Shown: piece by piece, positions 22,307-34,428 of the stretch | Layout: each line of letters starts with the position of its first letter | Position numbering within the stretch: the first letter of the stretch is position 1 | Source: Monomorium pharaonis | Taxonomy: Eukaryota > Arthropoda > Insecta > Hymenoptera > Formicidae | Length of the DNA: 64,000 bases | NCBI RefSeq assembly: GCF_013373865.1 | Contig: NC_050470.1 | Location: 25,388,856 to 25,452,855 of the forward strand | Reading direction: 5' to 3' | Notes under the pieces: model-generated | Seen by the model: the letters and a program-made list of their open reading frames with translations, nothing else | The model's database searches: none | Told to the model about the DNA's origin: nothing | Position numbers and translations under genes: made by a program

Positions 22307-23746
22307 GCTCGTAACTTATCTAATGTTACGTTTACGCCAGGCTACTTCTCCCCCTACTATCACGAGCGCCTGCACTCTGGATTTGTCAATGTGATAATAG
22401 AGCGTCGGGCAGCGGCGGCGGGAGAGTGAGCGCGAGGTGAGTGACGTGATTACCTCCGTGAACTCACGATAGCGTGGGTAATGTAGCAGAGTAATTTAGC
22501 GTGATTTTTCTAATTCAAGTATGCGCACACTCACATCCAATGTAATCGACGTTTTCGCATAACGTCATACATACGCGTGTAATATATCACTCATTTGCAC
22601 AACAATGATATAATTTAAAAACAAAGTTTTCTTAATATGACTTAAAGTTTTGTAATATTATTTTTAAATACAACTTGACCTGATATAACGATTTAATCTG
22701 ACGAGTTCTTCATTTTGTGTACTAAATTCTCATCAGACTTCCTCTTTTTCTTTGCAGACATTTCAGAAATCACAATTGTTTAGTTATATATTTTTATAAT
22801 AATTTTCGATTTCTAGTAATGTAAAATACGCGCGATTAAAATAGATGTAGTGTTTAACAGATACAACCTATTAGCGTGGTAACGCATATTTTTTATTTTT
22901 GGGAACATTCATTAAATTATAAGTTACACGCGAATAAAATCTCATACTTCTTCGGTCCGTTCCACCTTCGCGCGAGCAAAAAGCTCGCAGTGGGCGTTGG
23001 GCCGCGCCATTAACTGCAATTTTGCTGATGCAGCCCTTCTTCCGGATCGTTAGCGGGCCCACTTTGGCTGACTTATGTAAACTCCGTGGATGATGCAGAA
23101 GTGATTTAACGAGGGGTCCGAGGCCGAAGCGGAGAGGACAAGAATACAAATTTATAATCGCAAGGAATCGGCCAAAATCTTAACACGATCATCATCAGAA
23201 TGCAGAAAAAAAAATTTTTAATTCATTTAAATGCTTTTGTGTTTGTGAATCTCTTTTTTAAATAACGGTCCATGTTGCTTTGTATTGTACATTTTTTTAC
23301 AAAAAGACATTCTTTTACATAAAAATTAATATTTCCGGAAATGTAAATGTTATCCTTAATAAAATTCTTGCCTCTCTCTTCCATAATTACACAATAAAAA
23401 CTTATGCACGCTTCGGAAAAGTAATTAAAGATTAATTTCGACAAGTGATCACACATTGATTGCTCGCTACAATAAGTTCAATACAAGTAACACTATTAGC
23501 CCACAAACGGCCGGTACACGGTGAATCATTAATCACTCCCGACGCAGAGGAGGACCCAGTGATAACCCCGACAGTGACGCGGCCATACTCTTAACGGCAG
23601 AAACGAAAGCGAAGTCGTGAAGTCGGTACGTGCCGATCGTGAGGAAGATATAAAGAAGTCGGTCGAAAGCGGCGACGTTAGAGGAAGGGGGAAGTCGAGT
23701 GCGCCGCGTACGCGCACACATACGCAGCCGTGAGTTAATATCCAAA
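22307..23746. other. non-coding stretch, no gene recognised
   Basis: AT-rich at about 22500-22870 and 23190-23460, with a GC-rich interval at 22930-23120. No frame above 92 codons apart from a minus frame that reads through the GGA tract. No splice-bracketed exon is seen. Confidence 0.55.
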
Positions 23747-23764
23747 GGAGGAGGAGGAGGAGGA
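23747..23764 (+). repeat. (GGA)6 microsatellite
   Basis: Six perfect GGA units. It is the cause of a leucine run in a 137-codon minus-strand frame (23529-23942), which I therefore do not call a gene. Confidence 0.95.
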
Positions 23765-23815
23765 GATTGATGAGGTGGTTGTGGTACCGAGCGTGAGGAA
23801 GGTCAAGAAGAAGAC

Positions 23816-24095
23816 TCGCACTTGTTCCTCTCGCTACGCTCCTCTCTCGGTTCGGCCGAACATTGTGAGAATACGAACGAAGGACGGCGGCGAATGATCG
23901 ATCTGGAACAAGTGTCTTGCTCCTTTTACGGGGATGATACACAGGTAATAAATAAGGCGATATATTTATATCACGGTGTTACATTGTCCGCCAGTTTTCT
24001 TTTTTCGTCGCCACGGACGCGGCCGATTATGATAGGGTTAACGAGGAAATTGATGAGACCACTTCGTGGAAGGACCGTGTTCGCACTTGTTCCTC
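23816..24095. repeat. local dispersed 15-mer repeat cluster
   Basis: TCGCACTTGTTCCTC occurs at 23816-23830 and again at 24081-24095. A 10-base inverted copy (GGAACAAGTG) lies between them at 23905-23914. Right after the second copy TGATCCT is tandemly doubled (24097-24110). Clustered binding sites or a decayed repeat could explain this. Confidence 0.55.
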
Positions 24096-25261
24096 GTGAT
24101 CCTTGATCCTGTGAGAGCTGAAAGCCCGTGCGATCGAAGAATGAAAGACATAGGGGGAATGATTGATCCCAACGTTGCAGCGCTCTTTAATATCTAACAA
24201 GAATAAAAGCCTCCGATCGTAGGATTGGGTAGAATTGGCAACGAATTGCGACTTTATTTATATCCGACACTTGTAAATCGGCGATTTTGTGTCCTCTCGA
24301 GCAATTATTATGTAATAACGAAAGAATTGCAGTGCATTTCTACAACAGGAAAACAAATATGTAGGGAATGAACAAAATAATGTGAATATTTGGGAAATAC
24401 ATTACTTATTTTATTAATAAAAACTCGGTCTATTAATTTTTTTTTGCAGTTTTTACTTTTCAGCGAAACATATTTCAATTGATTATGTGAGTGATATTGA
24501 AAAAAGAAACTTGTTACAATTTTCTAAGATATTGTTTTTTGTTTTTTAAAACTTCAACGTTTCAACCGTCTAATATAGCTACCCTTAATTTAAACATTAT
24601 TCTTGTGAGCAATTTTGAAAAATGGAAAAGAATTTCTCTTCTTTCTCTTAAAGAGAATTATTGCTATTAGAAGAAAGACATGTAACATTGCACTGACTAA
24701 GCAATTTAGAATCTTATCTCTTCCAAAAATAAAATCTGTATTAAGGACAAATAGTAGATTATTATTTTTATCAATAATAATATGTAGTGTACTTCCTAGG
24801 TGTTTACATTATTTTGCCTATCTCTTGCACGTATATATGTTTCTTACTGATTGCTTAGCCATTATTCGCGGGATTCATCATCCACGTCAGACTATCAGTC
24901 AACAGATCCGGAACATGTAAAGGCCCAGTCTACCGTCCCGGAGCTTACCTCCAACGTAGCCAATCCGGGATTTTGCCGCGGACTGTATCCCTAACGATAT
25001 GCGATTGTCGCCCCATTAGATGCACCTCTCACGATCCGGTGTATGAATATCTTCGCTCCTTTGCTCGTATAGCGGCGGAGGCCGACGGGGCCCCATAGCG
25101 CTGTTTATCTCTCGACTATGGCAGCGTGAGCGTTCATATAACGAGACGAACCGACCCCGCTCGGCTCGTGAACAATGGTCGCGGTCTGCGGTCCGATCAT
25201 AACCGCGAGAGAAGGAGGAGAAACGAAAAGGCGAACAAGAAGAAGCGGCCGAGGCGCCGCT

Positions 25262-25276
25262 GCCGCCGCCGCCGCC
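25262..25276 (+). repeat. (GCC)5 microsatellite
   Basis: Five perfect GCC units in a GC-rich block. It yields an alanine or arginine run in overlapping frames. Confidence 0.95.
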
Positions 25277-26090
25277 ACCTCCTACTTCAGGTACCCTTTC
25301 GTTACTATCGCCTTGGCTGTTCTAGCTGTCCAGGCTCCACCGAAAGATCGGCCTTGATTTATGCAACTGGGCCAGACGGTGCATCCCAGGCTTAATCCCA
25401 CCGGCGTGCATGTTGTATATCTCGTGGGTATTATTGGGTCAACTTGTCGGGAGATACTGGGTGTTGGCTGGCCGTACGTCATACCGGAAGAGCTGGCATT
25501 AATTGGTAGAAAGCACGGTGACCTGTTGAAAGTGCGGGCATGCTGCACGATCGTTAGAGATGCATTTGCGCTCGGTTCGCGTATAATTCAACCGCCCTTA
25601 GCTATATGAGGATTTCTCAAGCTATGTCTCGGACGTATCTCGATTTAAGCTCGTCTCTCTGGTATCTCGTTAGATCGACTCGTAAATTCTCCAGCATATC
25701 TGATATTAGTTGTATGCCTTGTGCTTTTAATGTATACTCTTCGATATGTGCACGTGTGTGTACGTATGTATCTTTTTTTTTCCCCATCTTTTTCTCACTT
25801 ATCCTCTCCACGATAACAACGAATGAGTAAGTGACTGACAATTAGTTAAGCAGGTTGGCCGAGAGGAGATCGGCGAGTGCTCGCAGGTACTTTTACAAAT
25901 GAGATATGTGCGTTCGGAAGCAACTCCCCGCGAGTCTACGATACTTATCTCCGTCGCGAATTCTTCGCATACCGAACGCTCTCTCGAGTAACCAGCAGTG
26001 CTACCGACGCTACCGACGTTGGATGAAGTTCTCAGCGTTAAGTGCGTCATGTTAATTATCTGAGGTGCGAGGTAATTCGACTCGTCGCTA

Positions 26091-26106
26091 CTCTCTCTCT
26101 CTCTCT
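26091..26106 (+). repeat. (CT)8 microsatellite
   Basis: Eight perfect CT units. Confidence 0.95.
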
Positions 26107-27233
26107 TGCCGATATAATAATCCCGAACGTGCGTGGTATGCGCGCGATATCGACGACTACCGACCGGCCCTATTACGAAGTCACGTACGTAGTTACGTCA
26201 GGGATTCGCCTCGATCGTTGCTGATGTTTCGATTCATCCAGCAATTACCGGACCAGAGCGAAAGTCGTGAGAACTTGCGCTCGATTGTGAACTCGCGCGA
26301 ACCTGCCTCGCGCGCGGATGAATATCGCGAAAATCGTCTCTCCTGGAATGTAAAGGAAGATGGCAAAAAAAAAAAATAACGCAGTTTTCACCGAAGGCAA
26401 TCGGCATCGAGACGGGCAATCGTTCGACCGCGACATCGAGTCGTTAAGGGATCCCTCGTGGTCTCGCGAGCCATCGTTTGCTCGCGCCGATGATTTACCA
26501 TGCTGTCGTGTCTGCCTATAAAACGGTCATAATGTTTTATCATCTCGGACGAAGCACGGAAATGACCAGCGGCCCGCGACTGCCGTCGCGCCGCGCGCAT
26601 AACGAATAATGAAATCTTACTTTCTTGCCGCGGCTGGCGTCCATTGATTGCGCGATTGGGAAACAGAGAGGTGCAATAGAGCGCGAGATGTAATAAGCGT
26701 GAGTTTTTTTTCTTTCGTATTGCCCCGACAGAACGACGTGGATTATTGTCGCATCCGGCAAGGTAGTTACAGATTTAACGGTGACGAATTAAGCAGTTCT
26801 TATTTCTTCAAATTTTTATTTCGCGAACACGGCGCCGACGACTTGCCCGATGGGTCCCCATCTGGAGTATAGTTGTTGTTCAGACACGGGTGGCAGGTAG
26901 TAGCAACGAATGACTATCGATACATCAACACGATCCAGTACGATCCGGCGCGCAAGGTCGATGCTTCCAATGCCTTGCATACAATCCGGTCCCGATCTAT
27001 CGTGACTGCTCTCGGCACGTTCTGCCCCGTCGAAAATTTCGTTCCGCCTGTCTCGCCTAATGCTAACATTTATTCTCCGGCTATCGGGAATACGTGCCGT
27101 ATCTGAGCGTCCGCCGTTTTACGCGGATTATCTAATGTACATTCTGTGTCTTTCTGCGAATGCGTCCACCGTCGACTGTCCTCATCAACGCGCATTTTTT
27201 TACTGCCACTTTATCTCTGATAAATTACTAATA

Positions 27234-27924
27234 TTAAGGTAGTCGAAGGAAGATGCTACGGGTAACTTTGATCGTGATATCTTTTCAATCGTTGTCGATT
27301 TATAGAAGAAAACAATACTGATTGAAAGTTTGATAAATATATTTATTTTTATTTCACTTACAGAAATGTGTCTTTTGCATTCTTTGATGGAATAAAAAAT
27401 GTCATCAAGAAATGTCACTTTTGAAGAATTGAGATAATTTGTTCTCTAACATGTCGATTAATCATGTATAATTTGTAAATATAAAAAGATATTCTTCTTA
27501 ATAATAAAAAGCCAATAATTTCCCATAAACTAAATTGTTTAGGCAGAAGGTAATAAATTATTACAAAAAAGTAGTATCTTTCTTTGACTAAAAAGAAAAT
27601 GTTGGAAATTTCTATTCCCAACACATTCTATTGATATTTATTTAAAATATTATAAAATTAACTTGATAACAATTCAATGTCTATTGCATATTTGTGAAAT
27701 ACAGCATACGGAGAATTAATGCAAATTTTAAATGTCATGCAAAATAAATTGAGACAGTTTTTTTCAACTTACCTTGATAAATCCAAAATTTTCAAAATAA
27801 AGAAAATAGCCATTATGTTATATGTGGCACAAAATTGAATAAATTGAGTGTATTATTAGCACAGTTTATGAACATAAAAATTATTAAAAAGTGACATTTC
27901 TTCCGACATCTTCCTCCGACTTAA
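27234..27924. mobile_element. candidate TTAA-flanked AT-rich non-autonomous DNA element
   Basis: An AT-rich island about 690 bases long sits in GC-richer DNA with inverted repeats at its edges. TTAA at 27234-27237 is followed by GTCGAAGGAAGATG (27242-27255). Its inverse, with 13 of 14 matching, lies at 27907-27920 and directly precedes TTAA at 27921-27924. An inner perfect 16-base inverted pair, AAGAAATGTCACTTTT, lies at 27407-27422 and 27887-27902. A diverged direct copy of that motif (13 of 15) is at 27362-27376. TTAA duplication is the piggyBac-type signature, but the termini do not match a piggyBac end I know, and four extra bases separate TTAA from the left repeat. No transposase is encoded. 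The inner pair alone (27407-27902) could be the true element. Confidence 0.4.
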
Positions 27925-28764
27925 TCTAATACTTTTCAAAATATTTAACATTGCGACGTCCTTAAAGTTAGCATTTTTATTCGTAGCTCGTCCGAATGCG
28001 AGGGCGGCGGAATCGAATTCCGTCGGTGTGTATCATCGCGATGCGATTCGGCGCAACCTTCGGCGCCCCGAAAATTCCGTTTCACTTGTCTCCGATACCA
28101 GACGCATTTATATTTGCTGGTCCGCAGCACGTACGAGAGCGTGCCACGCGGTGTGCACCGGCCGAGCGAGCTGCAACAACTTTCGCCCTTGGGCGACTCG
28201 AGTTGCTCTTATTTAAACAACATACCTAACTCGTTCGCCTCTCTTACTCGTGACTCCCCCGCCTCCCACTATCGAGTAACCGGGAGTATCCAGCATCCTT
28301 TTGCAGGGACGTATCGTTTCGACAGTTTTGATTGGAGAACGCACTTTTATCTAAATTACACAACTAGGTGCGCAGCTGTGCGAACGCGTGAAAAAGAAAT
28401 ATTACTCTAATTCGTACTATTATATATTATTTATATCTTACGTAACTTGGCAATTTACGACAATCTACGATCTTCAGTCAAATCTAGCAAGTCGAAATAA
28501 AATTTTTATGGCTTTACTATTTTGCGGTTTAAACTCCTAGAACTTTTAAAGGGATCTTCACGCAGTTCGCATTAGTGTTTGTAATTACTTTCGTTCTGTT
28601 TGTGTTTACTTACGCAAATATATTAATTCATCTCAAACACGGATATTAGATATTTTTTCCGAAGTGGCAATTGTAGCGGTTAATAGGAGACAAGCTCGGG
28701 AAATAAGGAATTTCCTCGTTTATCTCTCGAAACAATGTTCTTCTCGTTTACGAGCGACACCGAG

Positions 28765-28768
<4 letters not shown>
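27925..28768. other. non-coding stretch, no gene recognised
   Basis: GC-rich at about 27990-28260, AT-rich at 28390-28650. Frames of up to 98 codons overlap in several phases and show no domain. Confidence 0.55.

Positions 28769-28834
<66 letters not shown>
28769..28834 (+). repeat. (GA)33 microsatellite
   Basis: Thirty-three perfect GA units, the second longest such tract here. It gives long ER repeats on the plus strand and SL repeats on the minus strand in every frame that crosses it; none is a gene. Confidence 0.98.
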
Positions 28835-28836
<2 letters not shown>

Positions 28837-29030
28837 AAACGCGGGTCCTGGGCTCCGAAGGGGCCCGGGTACGTCGTTGGTATCGCGGTATCTCGCCTGG
28901 AAAGAGCCGTACTCGTGGCTCTTAGCCCGGTCCAGCAGGTACCACCGCGGCCGTGGCACTGATCGTCCAGCGATACCGGCGTAATTTAAAATCATCGGGG
29001 CACGAGACAAAACAGGCAGCCGAGGAACAA

Positions 29031-29050
29031 GTGTGTGTGCGCGCGCGCAC
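29031..29050. repeat. (GT)n(GC)n alternating purine-pyrimidine tract
   Basis: Four GT units pass into five GC units, ending CAC. A strictly alternating purine-pyrimidine run of this length can adopt Z-DNA. Confidence 0.9.
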
Positions 29051-29309
29051 GTTTGCGCTTCGGTCCCGCGGAATCTTGATTATGCATTCCACACGGATGA
29101 CGGGCTGCGGGATCCTTCTTCCCAACCCCTTCGTCCCGGCTCTCTCCTTCGCCAACCCCGGCTCGAGTGTCACCCCCGTTGTTCGCGCCAGCCGGATAAT
29201 CGATCGTCAGGTATGTCCTTTAAGCTGTCGCCGTGATGCACCGCGCCGACGCGCGGTCGTCGACGTTAACACCTGGAGGTTGAACGCGCCGGCGGATGGG
29301 ACGGGCGGA

Positions 29310-29337
29310 GGCGATATTTCCTCGATAAAATATCGCC
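29310..29337. repeat. 10-pair hairpin
   Basis: GGCGATATTT (29310-29319) and AAATATCGCC (29328-29337) form a perfect stem around an 8-base loop. AT-rich inner arms stand out against the GC-rich surroundings. About one such stem is expected by chance in this length. Confidence 0.5.
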
Positions 29338-31077
29338 GGCGAATAGCGGAGCCGCGAGCGGCGCTGCGCTGCACGCTCGCCGCGCGTCCGTGGAGTTTGC
29401 GTAGCTTTTAGCAATGCTGTTACCGCGGTTGCTTCCCATTTTTCTTCTCGCCTCTTTGTCCGCCTCTTCTTCTGGGAACTGGTGCCGGGGCGATCGCGAG
29501 CCGTTCGTTTGATATATCGCGATAGATATTGGCATGCCGGGGGAACACAATTGCATCGCGCGAGGAGCTACGCGAGGGACGGACGTTGTTCCCCCCCCCC
29601 CACCGATTAAGGCCGATTCACGCTTCGCATTAATCATTCACGTTTCGGATTGATTTAGCGGAGTCCCGAGTGACTGGCAAATCGTCCTCTTAGTCCTGCG
29701 AAATTATATTTGCGCGTGCGTAAATGTAACAGAGTTCTTTAAATTAAAACACTTTTAGCACGCATGTGTATGTGCTATCATTAGCTTTTTGTTGAAATGC
29801 CATTGGCACCCAATTATTTATATATATATTGTTCGCTTTCAAATGCGTAGACGATTTATGCTTAACATCATTTGTTCGTATTCCTGATATGAACGGCCAA
29901 TTCGCCATGAGCAGAATAAAAAAATTTCGTATCGGATAATGGTCATCATTACCGGCAAAAGTTTTTGGCGACTATATGCGCTCATGTTTTTCTTATTCGC
30001 CTTGCGCAACCATGTTCCGATAATCGCTTGACATTACGGACGACCTTCGCGTTTGATTTCACGCTTTACCAAATTACCCTTTTTTGCTTTCACTTTTCAC
30101 TGGCAACACCTGTGTTGTCGTCGTCGTCGTTTCGGATGCCGATAGTTTTATCCCTTGCACCACACGCGTGCTATCAACGGCGATTAACGACCCTATGCGG
30201 TTCGTGGACATCTCTCACTATTCTAATTACCTGCCAGCATGTGGTCTAGGATTATTCGTATTAGCATGTGCTGATTGCCGGTTGGCACTGGGAAGCGTTC
30301 TTGCGTTCGCGAACGAATGGCGTGCTGGAAGTCACTGGAGAGGGAACGGGAATGAGTTGATTTATCGTCTAGGACAGCTAGGGCACGTAGAAGTAAATTG
30401 CAGGAAAGAGCCGAGCGACTCGGTCAGTGCAAAACGACAATTATTTATAATCCCATGTTAAAGTGCTGTTCTTAAGATTTATTTGAAGTTAATGAGATTA
30501 ATACCCCGCCAGTTTTTTTACTTATCAATGATTATACGAAGGACGTATTGAAGCTAATAAAAATTCGCGTTGCAGAATTATTTTGTACTGTTAAAAGTTA
30601 CCTATAATTAAATGCATACGCGATAATAGTTTTAATTTATTCGAATTAAAACAATTTTTTATTCATCTTAGTCTATATCACGAAATGCATCAAAGAAATA
30701 TGTTTAGTATTACGAATTTATCATTGCAAAACTGAATAGTGGAGATTTTTACAAGCATATAAAGGAGAAAGAGAGAAATGCGTGACGCGCGGAGAGCGAG
30801 CTACCGCTGTACGGCGCACCTGCAGCTTCAACGAGCCAGTGTTCGAGCAAGGCTCTCGTTCGCATCTTCTCTTCCTTCCCTACGAAACGAAGCGATTCCG
30901 TGGGGAAGATAAAGAGGGGGGCGTAGCCGATCCGCGATCTCTCCCTGAATCCGGCAGTGGTTAGCCGGTGCATTAGTCTCGCGTGTGTCTCGATGCCTAG
31001 GATGCGGTTCATGCCGCGTATAATCCAGCGGTTAGCGCGGGCGCAGTGCATAAATCGCGCGAACGGCCAGGCGCGAT

Positions 31078-31108
31078 CCGCGGGAAGGAGCGCTTCGCGT
31101 TCCCGCGG
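31078..31108. repeat. 9-pair GC-rich hairpin
   Basis: CCGCGGGAA (31078-31086) pairs with TTCCCGCGG (31100-31108) around a 13-base loop that itself contains CGC/GCG. It is a plausible structured element, but short enough to be chance. Confidence 0.4.
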
Positions 31109-33750
31109 CGATCGGGCACTGGAATTTTAGCCTGCCCCGCGACTAATAAATCTCCGCTTGACACTCTTCTGATCCGCGCGGTGTTTCCTCGCTTACATCG
31201 GTTACAATGCCGAACACAAAATTACAATTTTACTTTACAATTACATGACGCGGTTGTATGATGTAGAGCTGACGTAGTAATTGTGTTGTACAGGTTTTTC
31301 CATTGTTTGCGAGAAACCTTGATGGGATAACTTTACACGCCCCTGATTTGTGCATGTCAAATTTGTCGCGCGTATTTACGGCGTTATCGTCTCGAGTTCG
31401 TCATTCAGATTTGATTATTTGGTGGCGCACGTCGGAAATATACAATGCAAAGATAAACGCGACGTCCCAACGCAGGCGCCCTCCGCGTAATCTATGTACC
31501 TTTAAGCGCTCGTGACATCGTAGGTAATCATACAACCAGTCGGTCATAATTACGGTAATAAACATTACGATTGTACACATAATATCTATCTTTAGCTCCG
31601 GTCATGGCGATACGGTGCGGTATTAGAGTACTCCGCGTATAAATAATGACGACTATTAAACGATCTGGTTGGAACGCAAAGACTAATGCGTCTTCGGCAT
31701 TATGTTCGCACCGCTCGCTCTTTGAGCCGCTAAAAGGGCTCGCGAGCTATTTGTTTCTGCTATGCATTTTGTGCCTTGAAGGGCCTGCGTGCATACTCGC
31801 GCAAATTCGGCCCCAAGGCCGCACGCGAGATGTTGCAGTCTCGTAAATATCGAACTCCCTTTCTATGCTCTCGCCTTTATATAATTTAATGAATCATGTA
31901 TAGCGACACATTTGCAATGATAATCTCTCTTATCGTTAACACGTCGACGATAGTTGTAGCCAAAATTTTAATACTTACCTGAGATTGCAACACACACATT
32001 ACAATGTATGATGTAATTTTTTTTTTTTTATAAATGTGCGGATGTGGGTGATTTCAAGATGAGTAATTTCAGAAAAATAAAAGAAATAAAAAAAAATAAA
32101 TTGTTGCTTCAACTCACGCCATTTTCGACGGTCCTAAATGTTCGGATGAAAGCGCGCATTCCGTCGCGGACTTACAAGGTCCCAGAGGTTGCGTCGTCGC
32201 CTCGGGGCCCGTGCTCGAGAGGTGCGCACGATCAAAGGGCCCAATCGCCGAATCACCGGAACTTGATGATCGGCGCGGGCCACACGCCTCGGGCGAATAA
32301 GAAAATATCGATATTTCGCTAAATAATAAACGGCCATTACCCCAACGAATTCTACGTATGCGAATCTTAATGGCAGCGCACTTACATTGTAGAGCCGGGC
32401 ATTAAATTCTTTGCGCTTTGATAGATATAATGTAATCTCGGTGAATGGGCGCGTGCTCGCTCGCGCATATACGGAACCGTACGTCATTTTTTTCTTTATT
32501 ACAGGCGTCATGCCCGCTTAATGCATTCGAAAGCCACGCGGATTCGCGCCAGGATTAATACCGTCCACTCGGTGTTTCGAGCACGCGAATCGGTCCCTTT
32601 GGCGCGCTAGGGCCTTACAGGCCTTCGGAAGGGCAGTCCCGCAGGAGAAAAAGGAGGTGGGCACGACGCGATATAAGAGGAGAACGAACGAAGAGCGCAA
32701 GAGCGCAGTTTCTCTATTGAGGCCCCGCATGACAGATAAGCTTAACCTCCGGCCCATTAACATTATTAACATCTGAACACAACGGACGGGACCCGAGAAA
32801 CGGGCCGTATGCTCGGCGCGTCCGGCCCACGCGTGCGCCTCGAGTATTCGCGAACTCCGACGCGCTTGTATCGCGCTGTGAGGCCTCACGAGAGGGGCAT
32901 TAAGGTCCCTCTCCGCGGCCGCGCGCGACCAAGTCGGCTGGATAATTAGGGGTACGGCGTCGAGGGGGCCTAGCGGGGGCCATTTCTGGTTATTAATTCA
33001 CCCCATGGTCGATCCCGACGGGCCCATCGGGTCCATTGTCGGAACGGCGGTACCCGCGATTTGGCTCTCGCTCGAGAATATGATTATGAATATCTTGATG
33101 CTATAATGATATATGTATATTCTTCAGTGTCCTGTTTTTTTTTTACATATAAAGCGTAAGATATGTATAATAAACTTGCAGTTTGTAACATATTTTACGA
33201 GGATTAGGAGAATTGGCAATTATAATGTCAAGAACTATAAAATAAAATCTACATATTATTCATTAACATTCTTTGCATATATTTTACATGTATTGACGTA
33301 ATATCGAATTGCTTAAAGCTACATTTTTATAGAACTATTTTGCTTAGAAGTAAATAATAGTTATTTCATAATAATAATCGAGCCGCGACGTTTATTGCGC
33401 AAGAAGGTGTAAAGAACGAAGCGAGAATGATCGTTGCCCGAAGCGGGGTCAGTTCCTTCGCGAGGCGTGTCAACCTGCCAAATATTATGGAAATTTATTC
33501 CTGCGAGCTCCGCCGCTGTAATGGATTCCAGCGTGCGAGAGAGACGTGCGAGTAGTATAGTGATTTCGCCGCGTGCACGAAATGAAAAAGTAATTCTCAC
33601 TTTCAACCTTGTTAGCAGTTCTCTAAAATGCACTTGCTTTTTACGAGCTTGTAATTAAAATTTACAAAATGTGATACAATCATAGGACATGTCACACACA
33701 TTTTTGTACATCATAATTTTGTACTTTACATCGTGCGGGGATACATATAC

Positions 33751-33762
33751 ATATATATATAT
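33751..33762. repeat. (AT)6 microsatellite
   Basis: Short AT tract following two TACA-type units. Confidence 0.85.
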
Positions 33763-34205
33763 TTGAGAAAGATATTTATTTAATTAATTGATATTTACAT
33801 ATCATTACTTTGTTTCAGTAATGCGATTATTAAAAGGATTAATATCAGGCTTCAAAGCGACAGGCGAATGCTTGTTGCTGTGTTGATCTAATAACATTGC
33901 GGGGAAAAAAGATCGATGAAAGACGTCAGGAAGAAGATCGCCGTCCGTGTTAAGCGCTAGCCCGAGGTGAGTGCGCGCGAGTAGGGGTGCAGAAAATTAA
34001 ATCCGAGCATTTTTGTTAGCCTGCCCCCTCCGTTGCCGAGGCGAGAGTGCCGGGGTGAACACGACGGGTCCCACGGATCCTCGTCGAATCTACCGTCCGT
34101 CGCTTCTCTCTTGCACTCACTCTCGCTGTTGGAACCCTCTCTCTTTCTCTTTCCTGTTCTTCGTCCCGGGCATGACAGTGTCACGTCCCCCGGAGCAAAA
34201 ATCCT

Positions 34206-34212
34206 TATAAAA
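34206..34212 (+). promoter_or_regulatory. candidate TATA box upstream of hairpin
   Basis: TATAAAA in GC-rich DNA, preceded by a C/T-rich stretch at about 34136-34160. A start about 30 bases downstream (near 34236) would place the hairpin at 34301-34364 some 65 bases into the transcript. No consensus arthropod initiator is visible at the expected start, so the assignment rests on spacing. Confidence 0.25.
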
Positions 34213-34300
34213 CGAGACACGCCGCGGCGAGGTGCGAGGAGATGAGGAGGAGCAGTCGTGAGAAGCGGCTAAGTGGATAAGGTGCTAAGTGTGGCCCGGA

Positions 34301-34364
34301 GGTACGACGGTTCGGCGCAGTGTAACCTGCGAGACGAGCACACTGCGCGCGAAACCGTCGTACC
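34301..34364 (+). ncRNA. candidate hairpin RNA (microRNA-precursor-like)
   Basis: GGTACGACGGTT (34301-34312) pairs perfectly with AACCGTCGTACC (34353-34364). After two single-base bulges and a C-G/G-C pair, GCGCAGTGT (34315-34323) pairs with ACACTGCGC (34340-34348). This gives about 23 pairs around a 16-base loop. Length, stem and loop fit a short animal microRNA precursor. Neither arm matches a conserved insect microRNA I know. The hairpin would fold on either strand; plus is chosen because of the TATA box upstream and AATAAA downstream. A palindromic protein-binding site or a transposon-end remnant are alternatives. Confidence 0.35.
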
Positions 34365-34407
34365 GGGTCCCAATTACCGGGCCCGCTCGGGGAAAGCGAG
34401 TACGGTT

Positions 34408-34423
34408 GCGCGCGCGCGCGCGC
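34408..34423. repeat. (GC)8 tract, Z-DNA-prone
   Basis: Eight perfect GC units between the hairpin and the T-run of the candidate transcription unit. Confidence 0.97.
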
Positions 34424-34428
34424 ACATA

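Larger units (their letters stand above)
24111..27233. other. mostly non-coding; weak coding-like frames
   Basis: Strongly AT-rich at about 24240-24840, CpG-rich at 24930-25300 and 25900-26700. The 101-codon plus frame at 24615-24920 is AT-rich and hydrophobic, and chance-like. A minus frame at 25799-26050 has fairly even composition after an acceptor-like CACCTCAG, but no good donor or poly(A) signal. A microRNA-1-like 12-mer at 26344 was rejected. Confidence 0.45.
29338..34205. other. long non-coding stretch, no gene recognised
   Basis: CpG-rich blocks alternate with AT-rich patches at about 29700-29960, 30470-30730, 31880-32110, 33080-33380 and 33650-33840. A C11 run lies at 29591-29601 and a T13 run at 32017-32029. 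A 90-codon minus frame at 33361-33633 has fairly even composition but no convincing splice sites or known domain. The 125-codon frames at 30084-30461 (plus) and 32134-32511 (minus) are also unsupported. Confidence 0.5.

Noticed and set aside
23529..23942. 137-codon minus frame with a leucine-rich segment
   Set aside because: The leucines come from the (GGA)6 tract, and the remainder is chance-like.
25290..25356. Acceptor followed by a hydrophobic segment resembling a cuticle-protein signal peptide
   Set aside because: The frame stops after about 22 residues, with no donor before the stop and no partner exon.
26344..26363. TGGAATGTAAAG, the first 12 bases of microRNA-1
   Set aside because: The match breaks after 12 bases, and no complementary star arm lies upstream, so no precursor hairpin forms.
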